NCBI GenBank assembly: GCA_948663575.1 | Contig: CAPNAV010000008.1 | Coordinates: 1 to 39,056, forward strand | Direction: 5' to 3' | Length of the DNA stretch: 39,056 nucleotides | Source: an uncultured Candidatus Saccharibacteria bacterium | GTDB taxonomy: Bacteria; Patescibacteriota; Saccharimonadia; Saccharimonadales; Saccharimonadaceae | Shown here: positions 1 to 7,999 of the stretch, piece after piece | How the letters are laid out: each line of letters begins with the position of its first letter | Numbering within the stretch: position 1 is the stretch's first letter | Notes under the pieces: generated by a model | Database searches by the model: none | What the model was told of the DNA's origin: nothing | Seen by the model: the letters and a program-made list of their open reading frames with translations, nothing else | Position numbers and translations under genes: made by a program

Positions 1-145
1 AAGCGCTGAAAGCATATTAAGCGCGAAGCCCACTCCAAGATAAGAATTCCCTATGGAGACTCCAGAGAGATGATCTGGTTGATAGGCGCAAGGTGGAAGC
101 ATGGCAACATGTGGAGCCGAAGCGTACTAATAGGTCCATTGCCTT
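1..145 (+). rRNA. 23S rRNA, 3' end (partial)
   Basis: The first ~145 bases carry the conserved 3' end of bacterial 23S rRNA: the GCGCTGAAAGCAT segment, AAGCGCGAAGCC, the ACTCCAAGATAAGA stretch and the final CGTACTAATAGGTCC motif. The 5' part lies outside the window. The exact 3' end is uncertain by a few bases; it is placed just before the spacer arm that pairs with sequence upstream of the 5S gene. Confidence 0.93.
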
Positions 146-470
146 TTTATGCCCAAGTTACTATTGAACTGGCAATAATATATTCGTCAGCAAGAAGATT
201 CCATAAGAATCCTCTTGACTAAGTCGATAGTAATTTGGTATGATTTAACTAGTAATCGGTGTTTGAACTGGGCGAGGCGTAGCCGTTAGTCCACAATCAC
301 ACCGAGAGAAGTTTTACAATCATCGTACAAGCTAGTTGTATGGACACTAATAAGTGATTCGAATCTCAGAAGATTTGAGAGAAGTTTGGGCTTTGCCTGA
401 CTTTTCGAACGAACTAATCTTTGGAGGTTGGACACCTTTCTTTCAGAAAGGGTTCAAAGCGAAGCGCTCG
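146..470 (+). other. 23S-5S internal transcribed spacer
   Basis: About 325 bases separate 23S from 5S, longer than the roughly 100 bases typical of many bacteria. I see no tRNA in it. It holds nested inverted repeats: TTACTAT near 157 pairs with ATAGTAA near 225, and inside lies a hairpin of AAGAAGATTC against GAATCCTCTT. A second hairpin has TCGGTGT near 257 against ACACCGA near 300. These look like rRNA processing stems. An ATG-started reading frame running from here through 5S is not coding. Confidence 0.6.
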
Positions 471-579
471 TTTGGTGCCCATGGCGCTGGGGAAATACCT
501 GTTCCCATTCCGAACACAGAAGTCAAGCCCAGTAGCGGCGATTATACTGCCACAAGCGGAAAACTAGCAAGGTGCCAAA
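471..579 (+). rRNA. rrf: 5S rRNA
   Basis: The segment has the 5S signature CCATTCCGAACACAGAAGTCAAG followed by GTAGCGGCGAT. Its ends TTTGGTGCC and GGTGCCAAA form a 9-bp terminal helix with two G-U pairs, which fixes the boundaries. Length is ~109 nt, close to the usual 115-120. It is followed directly by a strong terminator. Confidence 0.93.
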
Positions 580-590
580 TTATACGAACA

Positions 591-622
591 AGCCACCCGG
601 ACGGGTGGCTTTTCGTCTTCTT
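591..622 (+). terminator. rRNA operon terminator
   Basis: AGCCACCCG and CGGGTGGCT form a GC-rich 9-bp stem followed by TTTTCGTCTTCTT. It lies 12 bases after the end of 5S and closes the rRNA transcript. Confidence 0.88.
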
Positions 623-858
623 GCATTCAATATAGACAAAGGACAGTAAAACTATGCAGGTTAGGCCCCCCTTTTTTTTACTCTTTCGGCACATTTAAAA
701 ACATACTAAGTCGAGGAGATCATCCAGAAGAGGTTATAATATGGTTAGGTGAATACGTGCTACTAATAAACTTAATGCAGAATAAAAACCAAGTAAATGG
801 ATGTCACTCAATATCTCCTTTGGGATGACGGAGTTGTCTCTAGGTCCAAGACGTGCGT
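623..858 (+). other. intergenic, no clear gene
   Basis: Nothing convincing is encoded between the rRNA terminator and the next gene. There is a homopolymer run (C6T8) near 666 and a stray TATAAT at 735-740 followed at once by a three-codon ATG frame. Confidence 0.5.
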
Positions 859-870
859 TATAATGGATAT

Positions 871-1248
871 ATGAAAATCTATACTGCTCACTCTCGCGAA
901 TTCGACTATGAAAATGAGCTGTATCAGCCAATTCGCTCCGCCGAGCAGCTGCCTCAGTCTGACATTATTCTGCCACACGAAAACGATAAGGCGTCCGCCA
1001 ATGGGCGTGATTTTTATAAGCAGCTTGATCTTGTGATTGCCGAGGTTAGCTACCCTGCTACTGGTCTAGGGATAGAGCTTGGTTGGGCATTTGATAGTGG
1101 CGTTCCAATTGTCTGTATTTATCAAAGCGGAAAGCACTATTCTGGTTCGCTTTATGCTGTTACAAAACAATTCTACGAGTATCATAATTCAGACGAACTC
1201 ATCTCAATCATCAAAACTTTATGTCAAAACATAGCAGAACAGAATTAG
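871..1248 (+). CDS. nucleoside 2-deoxyribosyltransferase-like protein
   Basis: A 125-residue protein beginning MKIYTAHS. It has the layout of the small Rossmann-like nucleoside 2-deoxyribosyltransferase superfamily: an N-terminal beta strand with a short loop, then DLVIAEVSYPATGLGIELGWA near residues 55-75, where the Glu in GIELG matches the catalytic Glu position of the family, and a late strand GVPIVCIY. Such enzymes cleave or exchange N-glycosidic bonds of deoxynucleosides; here the substrate cannot be told. The start is ATG 871, not the in-frame GTG at 853, because TATAAT occupies 859-864 and the gap to ATG is 6 nt, predicting a leaderless mRNA. Family call fairly good, activity uncertain. 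Confidence 0.75.
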   Translation: MKIYTAHSREFDYENELYQPIRSAEQLPQSDIILPHENDKASANGRDFYKQLDLVIAEVSYPATGLGIELGWAFDSGVPIVCIYQSGKHYSGSLYAVTKQFYEYHNSDELISIIKTLCQNIAEQN

Positions 1249-1365
1249 CTGAACTTTAATTGCTCGCTTGACTGGATATTTAATTTCAAGATCCCTAAAA
1301 CTTAAAAAAGCTTCTTTTTCTTTTAGAGAGCAGTTGCATCGTAAGACGGCTATTATTTCCAGTTC

Positions 1366-1394
1366 TTGCAATGTCTATCAATCTATAGTATAAT
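1366..1394 (+). promoter_or_regulatory. promoter of the 1483-2282 gene pair
   Basis: TTGCAA at 1366-1371, a 17-bp spacer and TATAAT at 1389-1394. Transcription would start near 1401 and give an ~80-nt leader before ATG 1483. This argues against longer versions of the next gene that begin inside the promoter. Confidence 0.65.
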
Positions 1395-1482
1395 ACAATC
1401 AGCCAATATCTTAGATTCTGGCTTGTTACTAAAAATGCACCTTAGAATAAAGATGCTTGCTATCCAAGGAAGAGAGGTACTT

Positions 1483-1806
1483 ATGGATCAGGAAGTTAGG
1501 TTTTATGCAATTCCGCCGGGAAAATATCTCAAGGAAACAATAGAATGGGCTGGCAGAAATGATTTCGTTCTGTATGGGGATGGGTTATGCTCAATATTAT
1601 CGTATTCGAACGTTTTGAGATTAGTGATGTCACCTGGGGTGAATTTTTACACTGATGTTGACTCTATTGATGGAGAAACGATACTTTTCAATGGGCGAGG
1701 AACTCCTATTGGTATCATCGTATATGATGGTATCTCAGAGGTAGATCGCATCAGAATAATAATATTTAAACCCATATTTAAAACGCAGGAGGAGTGTGGA
1801 GAATGA
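1483..1806 (+). CDS. small protein of unknown function
   Basis: A 107-residue protein starting MDQEVRFYAI. I do not recognise it. It reads as a small soluble alpha/beta protein with hydrophobic strands such as ILFN and IGIIVYDG, and no signal peptide or membrane segment. ATG 1483 is chosen because a purine-rich AAGGAAGAGAGG lies just upstream and because the promoter at 1366-1394 overlaps the longer possible frame. Its stop overlaps the next start (ATGA at 1803-1806), so it is translationally coupled to the Nudix gene and may act with it. Confidence 0.65.
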   Translation: MDQEVRFYAIPPGKYLKETIEWAGRNDFVLYGDGLCSILSYSNVLRLVMSPGVNFYTDVDSIDGETILFNGRGTPIGIIVYDGISEVDRIRIIIFKPIFKTQEECGE

Positions 1807-2282
1807 AAGAGCGTTATAAGATACCAGCAGCGGTTTGGATTTGCTTATTCCGTGATAATGAGAATGGTGTACGTCAAATCTTATTACAGCTTCGTCAAAA
1901 TACCGGATACATGGACAGCATGTATGACCTTGCTGCCAGTGGCCATGTCGAGCCGGGCGAATCTATGATGACCACCGCTATTCGCGAGGCGAAGGAAGAA
2001 ATTGGTATTAATATCAATCCTCAAGATCTTGTATTCTTGACTTTCGTAGACGGCGTTAAGGATGGGTATCATAAGGCATATTTTGGCGTCAAGCAATATA
2101 CTGGCGAGCCGAAAGTTATGGAGCCAGACAAATGCAAAGAGCTGCATTGGTTTGACCTTGATACTTTGCCGAAGAATATCATCCCGTATTTGAGGAATGT
2201 GCTTGCGAATATCGCCGCCGGGATTCCCTTTGATGATGACAGTTTTACTCAGTTTCAGCGCCTACGGCAAAAAAGCTCGTAA
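1803..2282 (+). CDS. Nudix (MutT-type) hydrolase
   Basis: A 159-residue Nudix hydrolase. The Nudix box G-x5-E-x7-REUxEExGU is perfect at residues 47-69 (G47, E53, REAKEEIGI). The family hydrolyses nucleoside diphosphates linked to another group; members of this size with the LLQLRQN and SGHVEPGES context often act on (d)NTPs or sugar nucleotides, but the substrate cannot be read here. ATG 1803 is preferred over GTG 1794 because AGGAGGAG ends 7-8 bases upstream. The gene overlaps the 107-residue protein by four bases, forming a two-gene operon. Confidence 0.9.
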   Translation: MKERYKIPAAVWICLFRDNENGVRQILLQLRQNTGYMDSMYDLAASGHVEPGESMMTTAIREAKEEIGININPQDLVFLTFVDGVKDGYHKAYFGVKQYTGEPKVMEPDKCKELHWFDLDTLPKNIIPYLRNVLANIAAGIPFDDDSFTQFQRLRQKSS

Positions 2283-2668
2283 CTATCCAATAGGCAATAG
2301 CTTACCTCACGGAAAATACTGCGCACGCTAATACTAAGATTCTAGCTCCAAGGCCACTTGCTCACTAGCGTACCCTGGCTATTAGTATGCCTGTCTCAAA
2401 CAATTACTACTAAGCATATCTTTATAACTTCCAAGAAGACGGCTCCATTACGAGCTGTCTTTTCATTTTTGAATATTAATCGTCTTATTTTACAAACATT
2501 AGCATCACTCCAAAACCGTATTAATCAAAATTGTCTAATAAGCTAACCGTTAAAATATTCGCCACCTCACTCCAATCTAACAGAAAAGTAATCATCTCGT
2601 AATGTTTAACTGGCGACAGCCACGGTTTCATTCGCTATACTAAGCTTATATTAAAAAGGAGTTTTAGA
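2283..2668 (+). other. intergenic region with terminator and weak promoter
   Basis: No convincing gene. It contains the terminator at 2436-2470 and, near the right end, TATACT at 2636-2641 that may drive the next gene. A 62-codon frame within it is Leu/Thr/Ser-rich and overlaps the terminator, so I treat it as non-coding. Confidence 0.55.
2436..2470 (+). terminator. intrinsic terminator
   Basis: AAGACGGCT and AGCTGTCTT form a 9-bp stem with one G-U pair and an 8-base loop, followed by TTTCATTTTT. It lies 150 bases after the Nudix gene and probably ends that transcript. Confidence 0.65.
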
Positions 2669-3004
2669 ATGGAAGATGTCAAAAGTAAAATCGGTGTATT
2701 CATCGCCATGCTCGTCGGCGCACTTATTGTGATTGCCACTGGATATTTTATATTATTTCACAAAACTAACTACTGGGTGCAGATAGACAACTCAAACGTC
2801 TCAGAACTTTCACCTTTGGAATATGAATACGACTTGCGTGGGTATAATGAACAAGGTTCCAGCAAAGATTTAAAGTTTAAAGCTAATAAAAAACTTCGTG
2901 ATGAAGCATATCTACGTCTAGAAGTTATGCCACTACGCGGTGTCTATTATTGGGAAGAGGTGAATCGTGAAGACTTGCCTGCCAACGTTCTCAAAAATCT
3001 CTAG
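2669..3004 (+). CDS. YxeA-like (DUF1093) family protein
   Basis: A 111-residue protein with one N-terminal membrane segment (about residues 8-30) and an exported C-terminal domain. The order of motifs fits the YxeA/DUF1093 family of Firmicutes: YWVQID, then YEYDLRGYNEQG, LKFKANKKLRDEAYLRLEV and GVYYWEEV with a final D-L-P. Function of the family is not established. AAAAAGGAG lies 7-8 bases before the ATG. The next gene is convergent. Confidence 0.75.
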   Translation: MEDVKSKIGVFIAMLVGALIVIATGYFILFHKTNYWVQIDNSNVSELSPLEYEYDLRGYNEQGSSKDLKFKANKKLRDEAYLRLEVMPLRGVYYWEEVNREDLPANVLKNL

Positions 3005-3159
3005 CATTGTAGCTATTGATAGTTCATCGCAAAGATCTTTTGTTTAGGCATTTCTGGAAGACTAATTTATCTTAGAGCTAAAACATTATAAGGAGATATA
3101 ACGTTGTCATGGAAAAATGGAGTAATGTAATTAATTCCTGAAAAATCCTCACCAAACAA

Positions 3160-3184
3160 AAATGTTGTAAATTCTACAACATTT
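3160..3184. repeat. TGTTGTA/TACAACA hairpin, copy 1
   Basis: A 10-bp perfect inverted repeat (AAATGTTGTA, 5-base loop, TACAACATTT) between two convergent genes. The same core recurs at 10212-10237 and 33202-33227. Being palindromic with A and T flanks, it can serve as a terminator for both strands, which suits its place between convergent genes. Confidence 0.7.
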
Positions 3185-3257
3185 CTATATATCCTAAGAT
3201 AATATTCTAAATTATTCAAGACTTATAACACCGAAAGTTTGCAATAACAACTCTGCA

Positions 3258-3653
3258 CTAAATATCAGTTATCTCAATTGGCGCTAAAAAACTAAACCAA
3301 GGAAGGTTCCTAGCGATTCCATAAATAATTAATATCACAATTAACACAATCCAAACTATGTCGGGAATGCGCGTCAGTAGGCTAGTGCGTCCTTTCCATC
3401 TGCTGATTAGAAAATCAACTGATAATATTACTCCAAACGGCAACAGTATAAATAATAGATAATTATATCTGAACGCCTGATAAAAGTTTCCCGTCAATGT
3501 TGCAATCAACATTCGCGTAATTCCGCACCCTGGGCAATACCAATGCGTTATCTCATAGAAGACACAAGGGAAATAGATGCCAGTTAGATTGCCGACCAAC
3601 AGATATAGCACACAAAAAACAACTGCCAGCCCTAAGACTGCCAGCTGCTTCAT
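3258..3653 (-). CDS. DUF2752 family membrane protein
   Basis: The protein is ~131 residues if read from MKQLAVLG. It shows the DUF2752 signature: FPCVFYEITHWYCPGCGITRM with the CPGCG-TR core, then TLTGNFYQAFRYNYL, followed by two further hydrophobic segments. Family function is unknown. The start is uncertain: in-frame ATGs also lie at 3707 and 3725, but these would overlap the upstream gene by 44-62 bases and give a polar lead of Ser/Thr/Gln, whereas ATG 3653 starts 10 bases after the upstream stop and directly precedes the first membrane segment. It forms an operon with the DUF4234 gene. Confidence 0.8.
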   Translation of the reverse strand: MKQLAVLGLAVVFCVLYLLVGNLTGIYFPCVFYEITHWYCPGCGITRMLIATLTGNFYQAFRYNYLLFILLPFGVILSVDFLISRWKGRTSLLTRIPDIVWIVLIVILIIYGIARNLPWFSFLAPIEITDI

Positions 3654-3663
3654 TATCGTAGGT

Positions 3664-4059
3664 CTACTCGGACTTTGGCTCTGACTGGTTGTTATTATTT
3701 CGTTCATCCCACTTTTTCTGAGCAATAGTATTCATCTCGTTCTGCATTAAAGCATAATTAACAATCCCCCCAAAGCCAAATAGCTGCAAAACTAGATAAA
3801 GCACTGAGTTATCAGTAGCTGGCAATCCCGCTTCTTGCTTTGCGACAGCGATATTCTTGCCCATTTTGTAGGCCCAGTAAAAGCCGTAAATCCCACAAGT
3901 TACCAAAGTTAGCAGAAAAGCGACACCTCCAGTTGGCATCCCATAATCCTTGCTAGCATTGCGTACTTCATCGTTTAGCATAATAAACCAAACAATCCCA
4001 TAAATTCCGCAGGTACAAAGTGTTAAAATAATTGATACTGCAATATTCCGTTGCGTCAT
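3664..4059 (-). CDS. DUF4234 family membrane protein
   Basis: A 131-residue membrane protein with a repeated TCGIYG(I/F)xW motif at about residues 15-24 and 54-63, typical of DUF4234, and a third hydrophobic region near residues 85-105. The C-terminus is Asn/Ser/Lys-rich. Function is unknown. AAGGA sits ~6 bases before the ATG and an extended -10 (TGTTATAAT on the minus strand, plus positions 4095-4100) lies ~35 bases upstream, so this gene has a short leader. The DUF2752 gene follows at once; the two families form a plausible pair of membrane partners. Confidence 0.82.
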   Translation of the reverse strand: MTQRNIAVSIILTLCTCGIYGIVWFIMLNDEVRNASKDYGMPTGGVAFLLTLVTCGIYGFYWAYKMGKNIAVAKQEAGLPATDNSVLYLVLQLFGFGGIVNYALMQNEMNTIAQKKWDERNNNNQSEPKSE

Positions 4060-4196
4060 AAATTTCCTTATATTTGTTATTGAATATTAACATAATTATA
4101 ACATATTTTTACTAAAAATGAGCAACATACTGCTAAAATTTACATTAAACCTTGCGGTAGATTCAATTCAGCTTCTCTCAGTAGTATAATAATAAT

Positions 4197-5510
4197 ATGA
4201 CAGAACCAAAAACTTATGATTTAGATCCATCAGTCACGCCTGCTATGCGCGAGGCACTGCTGGACAAGCTCAAGACTCTTCCGGCCGCTCCAGGTGTTTA
4301 TTTTCACAAAAATGCTGATGATGAAGTAATTTACGTTGGTAAGGCTGCCGTGCTAAAAAATCGTGTACGCCAGTATTTTCACCACACCAAAAAAGACCCT
4401 AAGACCGAAGCTCTCGTTCGAGAAATCGTCACGACCGACTGGATTGTAGTTGATACGGAAATGGATGCACTTTTTCTTGAGTCAGAAATGATTAAGCGAT
4501 ATAAACCGAAATGGAATATCCTTTTACGTGATGACAAAACAGTAATCTATGTGCGCGTCGATATGAAATCTGAAGTTCCGTATGTTAGTTTTACGCGTAC
4601 ACCCGTAGATGACAAGGCTACCTACATCGGCCCATTTTATGGCAAACTATCCGTAGAAAAAGCTGTACGAATTCTGCGTCGAGTCTTTCCTTATTACGAT
4701 AAACCATATGATGGCAAGAAAACTCTCAACACTGACCTTGGTCTTACTCCGGGCATTGAAGTCGGACGCTCTACTTCAGCCGAATATAAGAAAAATCTGC
4801 GCAAACTCCAATTATATCTTGAGGGTGGTCGCCATAAGCTACTCAAACAACTGGAAAAACAAATGCTCGCAGCGGCTAAGGAGGAAAAATTCGAGGAGGC
4901 TGCCGAACTTCGCAAGCAACTTTTTGGTCTGCGTGAGCTACAAAAAAAGATCGTTTTCTCCGACAAAGAATTCCTAGACATTTCCTCAGACCAAGCCTTA
5001 GCCGATCTGCAAAAGGCTTTGCATTTACCGAATCCACCGCGCCGCATTGAGGGCTATGACATTTCTCATCAATCTGGCACTAATGTCGTAGGCTCTATGG
5101 TTGTATTCACTAATGGCGTTTCTGATCGTTCCGAATACCGTAAATTCAAACTCCGCCATCAAAAAAACGACGACACTGCCAACCTTAGAGAAGTGATTGA
5201 GCGCCGCCTCAAACATCCAGAATGGTCTTTTCCCGAGTTAGTAATTCTAGATGGTGGCGTCAACCAAATTAATGCTGTCAAAGATTTATTGTATGCTCAT
5301 AATATAGCTGTAATTGGGCGCGATAAATCAGGCGACCACACTCGCAATGCCGCGGTTTGCATTGTAATACCTGAAGGCGAGGATACGAAATTCTATCGTC
5401 TCTCTCCAGACTCACACGTCGCCAAACTAATTGCGCGTATTGATGATGAAGCTCATCGTTTTGCAATTACTTACCATACGCTTCTTAAGCGTAAGAATAT
5501 GTTGAAATAG
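4197..5510 (+). CDS. uvrC: UvrC-like excinuclease subunit lacking the HhH domain
   Basis: A 437-residue UvrC homologue; full UvrC is usually ~600. UvrC makes the two incisions of nucleotide excision repair after UvrAB damage recognition. Visible parts: GIY-YIG nuclease (GVYFH...IYVGKA, residues 33-50, with Glu95 in LFLESEMIKRYKPKWN), UVR motif (about 214-245, KEEKFEEAAELRKQL) and the RNase H-like C-terminal nuclease with Asp in GYDISH, Asp in ILDGG and His in FAITYHTLLKRK. The protein stops right there, so the C-terminal (HhH)2 DNA-binding part is absent. The four-Cys cluster region (about 165-190) has no cysteine. TATAAT at 4185-4190 gives a 6-nt gap to ATG: leaderless. Confidence 0.92.
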   Translation: MTEPKTYDLDPSVTPAMREALLDKLKTLPAAPGVYFHKNADDEVIYVGKAAVLKNRVRQYFHHTKKDPKTEALVREIVTTDWIVVDTEMDALFLESEMIKRYKPKWNILLRDDKTVIYVRVDMKSEVPYVSFTRTPVDDKATYIGPFYGKLSVEKAVRILRRVFPYYDKPYDGKKTLNTDLGLTPGIEVGRSTSAEYKKNLRKLQLYLEGGRHKLLKQLEKQMLAAAKEEKFEEAAELRKQLFGLRELQKKIVFSDKEFLDISSDQALADLQKALHLPNPPRRIEGYDISHQSGTNVVGSMVVFTNGVSDRSEYRKFKLRHQKNDDTANLREVIERRLKHPEWSFPELVILDGGVNQINAVKDLLYAHNIAVIGRDKSGDHTRNAAVCIVIPEGEDTKFYRLSPDSHVAKLIARIDDEAHRFAITYHTLLKRKNMLK

Positions 5511-5576
5511 CTGCAGTTATCGTCCGGTCGATCAACCCGCTTTTTCTAAAATGAAGAGTTATGCTATAATCGACTC

Positions 5577-5957
5577 ATGATTAAGCTTCAAGTCTTTGGT
5601 TTTCTTTTGCGCTGGCTCGCAACTAGTATTGCAATGTTCTTTTGTATCACATGGTTTGGTACGGTCGTCTCGGATCCGCAGATTCCGATTCCTATTGATA
5701 TGTCTAATGCATGGGCGCTTTATGCTATTGCTGGCCTAGTTTTTTCGATAATTAATTCTGTGGTCAAACCCATCATCAAAATTTTCGCACTTCCCCTAGC
5801 TATTCTTACTATGGGCATTTCCACTCTGGTTATTAATGTCGTTATGGTCATCGTCACAAATCAGCTTACCGGCGTGGAGATGAATGTTCTTGGCACTGTT
5901 GCGACAAGCGTTATTCTCAGTATTATGAATAGCGTACTTAACTTTTTAATTAAGTAA
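5577..5957 (+). CDS. phage holin 4_2 family membrane protein
   Basis: A 126-residue protein with four hydrophobic segments. The central motif SIINSVVKPIIKIFALPLAILTMG matches the PF04020-type family (named phage holin 4_2 or DUF360), widespread membrane proteins of unknown role that are usually not phage-borne. There is nothing phage-like around it. An extended -10, TATGCTATAAT with TATAAT at 5565-5570, leaves a 6-nt gap to ATG: leaderless mRNA. It lies between the uvrC-like gene and secG on the same strand. Confidence 0.85.
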   Translation: MIKLQVFGFLLRWLATSIAMFFCITWFGTVVSDPQIPIPIDMSNAWALYAIAGLVFSIINSVVKPIIKIFALPLAILTMGISTLVINVVMVIVTNQLTGVEMNVLGTVATSVILSIMNSVLNFLIK

Positions 5958-6007
5958 CCAGGCTTAAGAAGCTTGATTTTCTAATCTTGACGGAGTATAA
6001 TAGAAAC

Positions 6008-6235
6008 ATGAATTTGGGAACACTGTTTCAGAGTATTATTTTCGTCTCGGCGATTTTGACGATTTTATTAATCTTATTACAACAACGCGGAGCATCTTTG
6101 GGCGCCGGTTTTGGTAGCTCGGGCGAGCTATATACTACTCGTCGCGGTCTCGAGCGCTCTCTTTTTAATGCTACGGTGGTCTGTGCGGCTATCTTTGTAC
6201 TGGCAATTTTAGCTTTAATCCTAATCCCGGCATAA
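6008..6235 (+). CDS. secG: SecG preprotein translocase subunit
   Basis: A 75-residue protein with two membrane segments flanking the family motif LLQQRGASLGAGFGSSGELYTTRRGLE. SecG assists SecYEG/SecA protein export in the inner membrane. Size and motif are normal for SecG. ATG 6008 is chosen over the in-frame TTG at 5987 because TATAAT (5996-6001) lies between them and is 6 nt from the ATG. The next gene starts 33 bases later and encodes an exported solute-binding protein. Confidence 0.92.
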   Translation: MNLGTLFQSIIFVSAILTILLILLQQRGASLGAGFGSSGELYTTRRGLERSLFNATVVCAAIFVLAILALILIPA

Positions 6236-6268
6236 ATAATTCATCAAAAGGTGTGGGATATATAAAAT

Positions 6269-7999
6269 ATGAAACCTACCAATAAAAAACGTGGGCAAAA
6301 ATTAGTAAAACGTCTTGAGATATTTTCCGAACGCGCGCGCGAGGGGGGTCGTGAACATATCCAAGAAAATCTTATTAATCGCCTTCCTCACGCCAAGCGT
6401 GTCCGTCTTTTGATTTTAGAATGGTGTTTATTGATTATCGTGATTCTATCCTTAGCTCTCACCCAAGCTTTTTGGTATACTCAGTCATACTCTATTCAAG
6501 CCTTTGTTGATGGCGGCACTTATACTGAAGCCACGGTAGGCCGCGTCAATTCACTTAATCCACTTTTTGCTACTACCAATAGCGAAAAAGTTCTGTCCAA
6601 ACTTATGTTTGCCACAATCTCTACTATTGATTATTCTGGCCACGTTGGTCTAGGCTTAGCTTCCTCTATAACGCCAGATGAGACCGGTAAGGTTTGGACG
6701 GTTACAATTAGGGACGGTCTTAAGTGGTCTGACGGTGAGCCGATTACTCTCGATGATATTCTCTTTACTATTAATCTCACCAAAGATCCAACTATCAACA
6801 CTGCCTATTCGTCGAATTTCGCTGGCGTCACAGTAGAGCGCGTAGAGGACGCTTTAGTCTTTGCCTTGCCGTCTGCCTATGCCGATTTTGATGCCACTCT
6901 CAACGTCCCCGTCTTGCCGAAACATATCCTCGGCGATGTTGCTCCTGGTCAGCTTCTGGAACACAGTTTTAGTACCAGCCCGGTCACCTCTGGCGCATTC
7001 ACTTTTAATGCTATGCAAAGCGTCTCTACGGAAGGTGAACGTATTATCTATCTTGCCGCGAACCCTTATTACTACAAGACGGAGCCCATGCTAGGCAGCT
7101 TTGCTATTCATACCTACTCTACGCTCGACGAAGTAGCCGAAGCAGTCGCCTCAAGCGAAGTAACCGCCACTGCCGAACTTTCAGCTGCCTATCGCGATCA
7201 ACTTCCCGATGATCTAATTTACGAGAAGCAAACCTCACTCGCCAGTGGTATATTTGCTTTTCTCAATACTACTAGTTCTTTACTCAGCAACGTCACTGTT
7301 CGCCAAGCTATTCGTCAGGGAATTAATATTAATGAAGTTCGTTCTGTGCTAGATTATGAATCACCATTAGATTATCCCATTATTAATTCTGGTATCGCCA
7401 TCAGTAACTATCCCGCTCTTCCTGAATACAATCTCGAAGCCGCTAGAAATACGCTTAGTAGCGCTGGCGTCACTGGTCAAACGCTAAGTCTTGTTACGAT
7501 CAATTCTGGCTATTTTCCTGAGCTTGCTAACCAGTTTAAGACTCAGCTTGAGAAGCTAGGGTTTAGTGTCGAACTTGCTATTTATACTCCTAGCCAGGAG
7601 TTTCTCCTTAATGTCATTCAGGCGCGCAACTATGATATTCTACTATACGAAGTAGAACTTGGCGCCGACCCAGATCTATTTGCCTATTATCACTCCTCAC
7701 AAGCCTCATCTAGTGGTCTCAATCTTTCCAATTATGCTAACTCTTTGGTTGACGATCTCATTCTCGGTGCTCGCACTTCTATGGATTCGGTTTCCCGTAG
7801 TACTAAATATGAGACCTTTCTTGCTCGCTGGGTTAATGATGTGCCTGCAATCGGTATCTATCAATCTAGTCTTGTCTACTATTTCAACAAGAATGTTCGC
7901 GCATTCTCTGAGGATGATCGCTTAGTATACGCTGTGGATCGCTTTGTAGATGTCGAGTATTGGGCGGTTAATAAAGCCGAGAAAAATCGCACTCCGTAG
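6269..7999 (+). CDS. membrane-anchored oligopeptide-binding protein (SBP family 5)
   Basis: A 576-residue protein of the bacterial extracellular solute-binding family 5 (OppA/DppA-like). A basic cytoplasmic lead of ~45 residues precedes one membrane anchor (about 47-68), instead of the usual lipoprotein signal. The binding domain shows the family landmarks: SLNPLFATTNSE, WTVTIRDGLKWSDGEPITLDDI, an FLNTTSSLLSNVTVRQAIRQGIN stretch, and a Tyr/Asp-rich C-terminus. Substrate is probably peptide, but no permease or ATPase gene lies nearby. It follows secG by 33 bases; an AGGTGTGGG sequence lies ~12 bases before ATG. Confidence 0.88.
   Translation: MKPTNKKRGQKLVKRLEIFSERAREGGREHIQENLINRLPHAKRVRLLILEWCLLIIVILSLALTQAFWYTQSYSIQAFVDGGTYTEATVGRVNSLNPLFATTNSEKVLSKLMFATISTIDYSGHVGLGLASSITPDETGKVWTVTIRDGLKWSDGEPITLDDILFTINLTKDPTINTAYSSNFAGVTVERVEDALVFALPSAYADFDATLNVPVLPKHILGDVAPGQLLEHSFSTSPVTSGAFTFNAMQSVSTEGERIIYLAANPYYYKTEPMLGSFAIHTYSTLDEVAEAVASSEVTATAELSAAYRDQLPDDLIYEKQTSLASGIFAFLNTTSSLLSNVTVRQAIRQGININEVRSVLDYESPLDYPIINSGIAISNYPALPEYNLEAARNTLSSAGVTGQTLSLVTINSGYFPELANQFKTQLEKLGFSVELAIYTPSQEFLLNVIQARNYDILLYEVELGADPDLFAYYHSSQASSSGLNLSNYANSLVDDLILGARTSMDSVSRSTKYETFLARWVNDVPAIGIYQSSLVYYFNKNVRAFSEDDRLVYAVDRFVDVEYWAVNKAEKNRTP

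Noticed and set aside
354..635. A 93-codon frame across the 23S-5S spacer and 5S rRNA
   Set aside because: It runs through the 5S rRNA and the terminator stem; no ribosome site.
2358..2546. A 62-codon frame after the Nudix gene
   Set aside because: It contains the terminator at 2436-2470, has no ribosome site and shows no protein-like pattern.
3109..3141. ATG with AAGGAGAT upstream opening a 10-residue frame (MEKWSNVINS)
   Set aside because: The ribosome site looks real but the frame is too short to support, and the neighbouring region shows no promoter or conservation clue.
5577..5957. Holin-like name suggesting a prophage
   Set aside because: The 4_2 family is commonly a chromosomal membrane protein, and no phage structural, lysis or integrase genes lie nearby.
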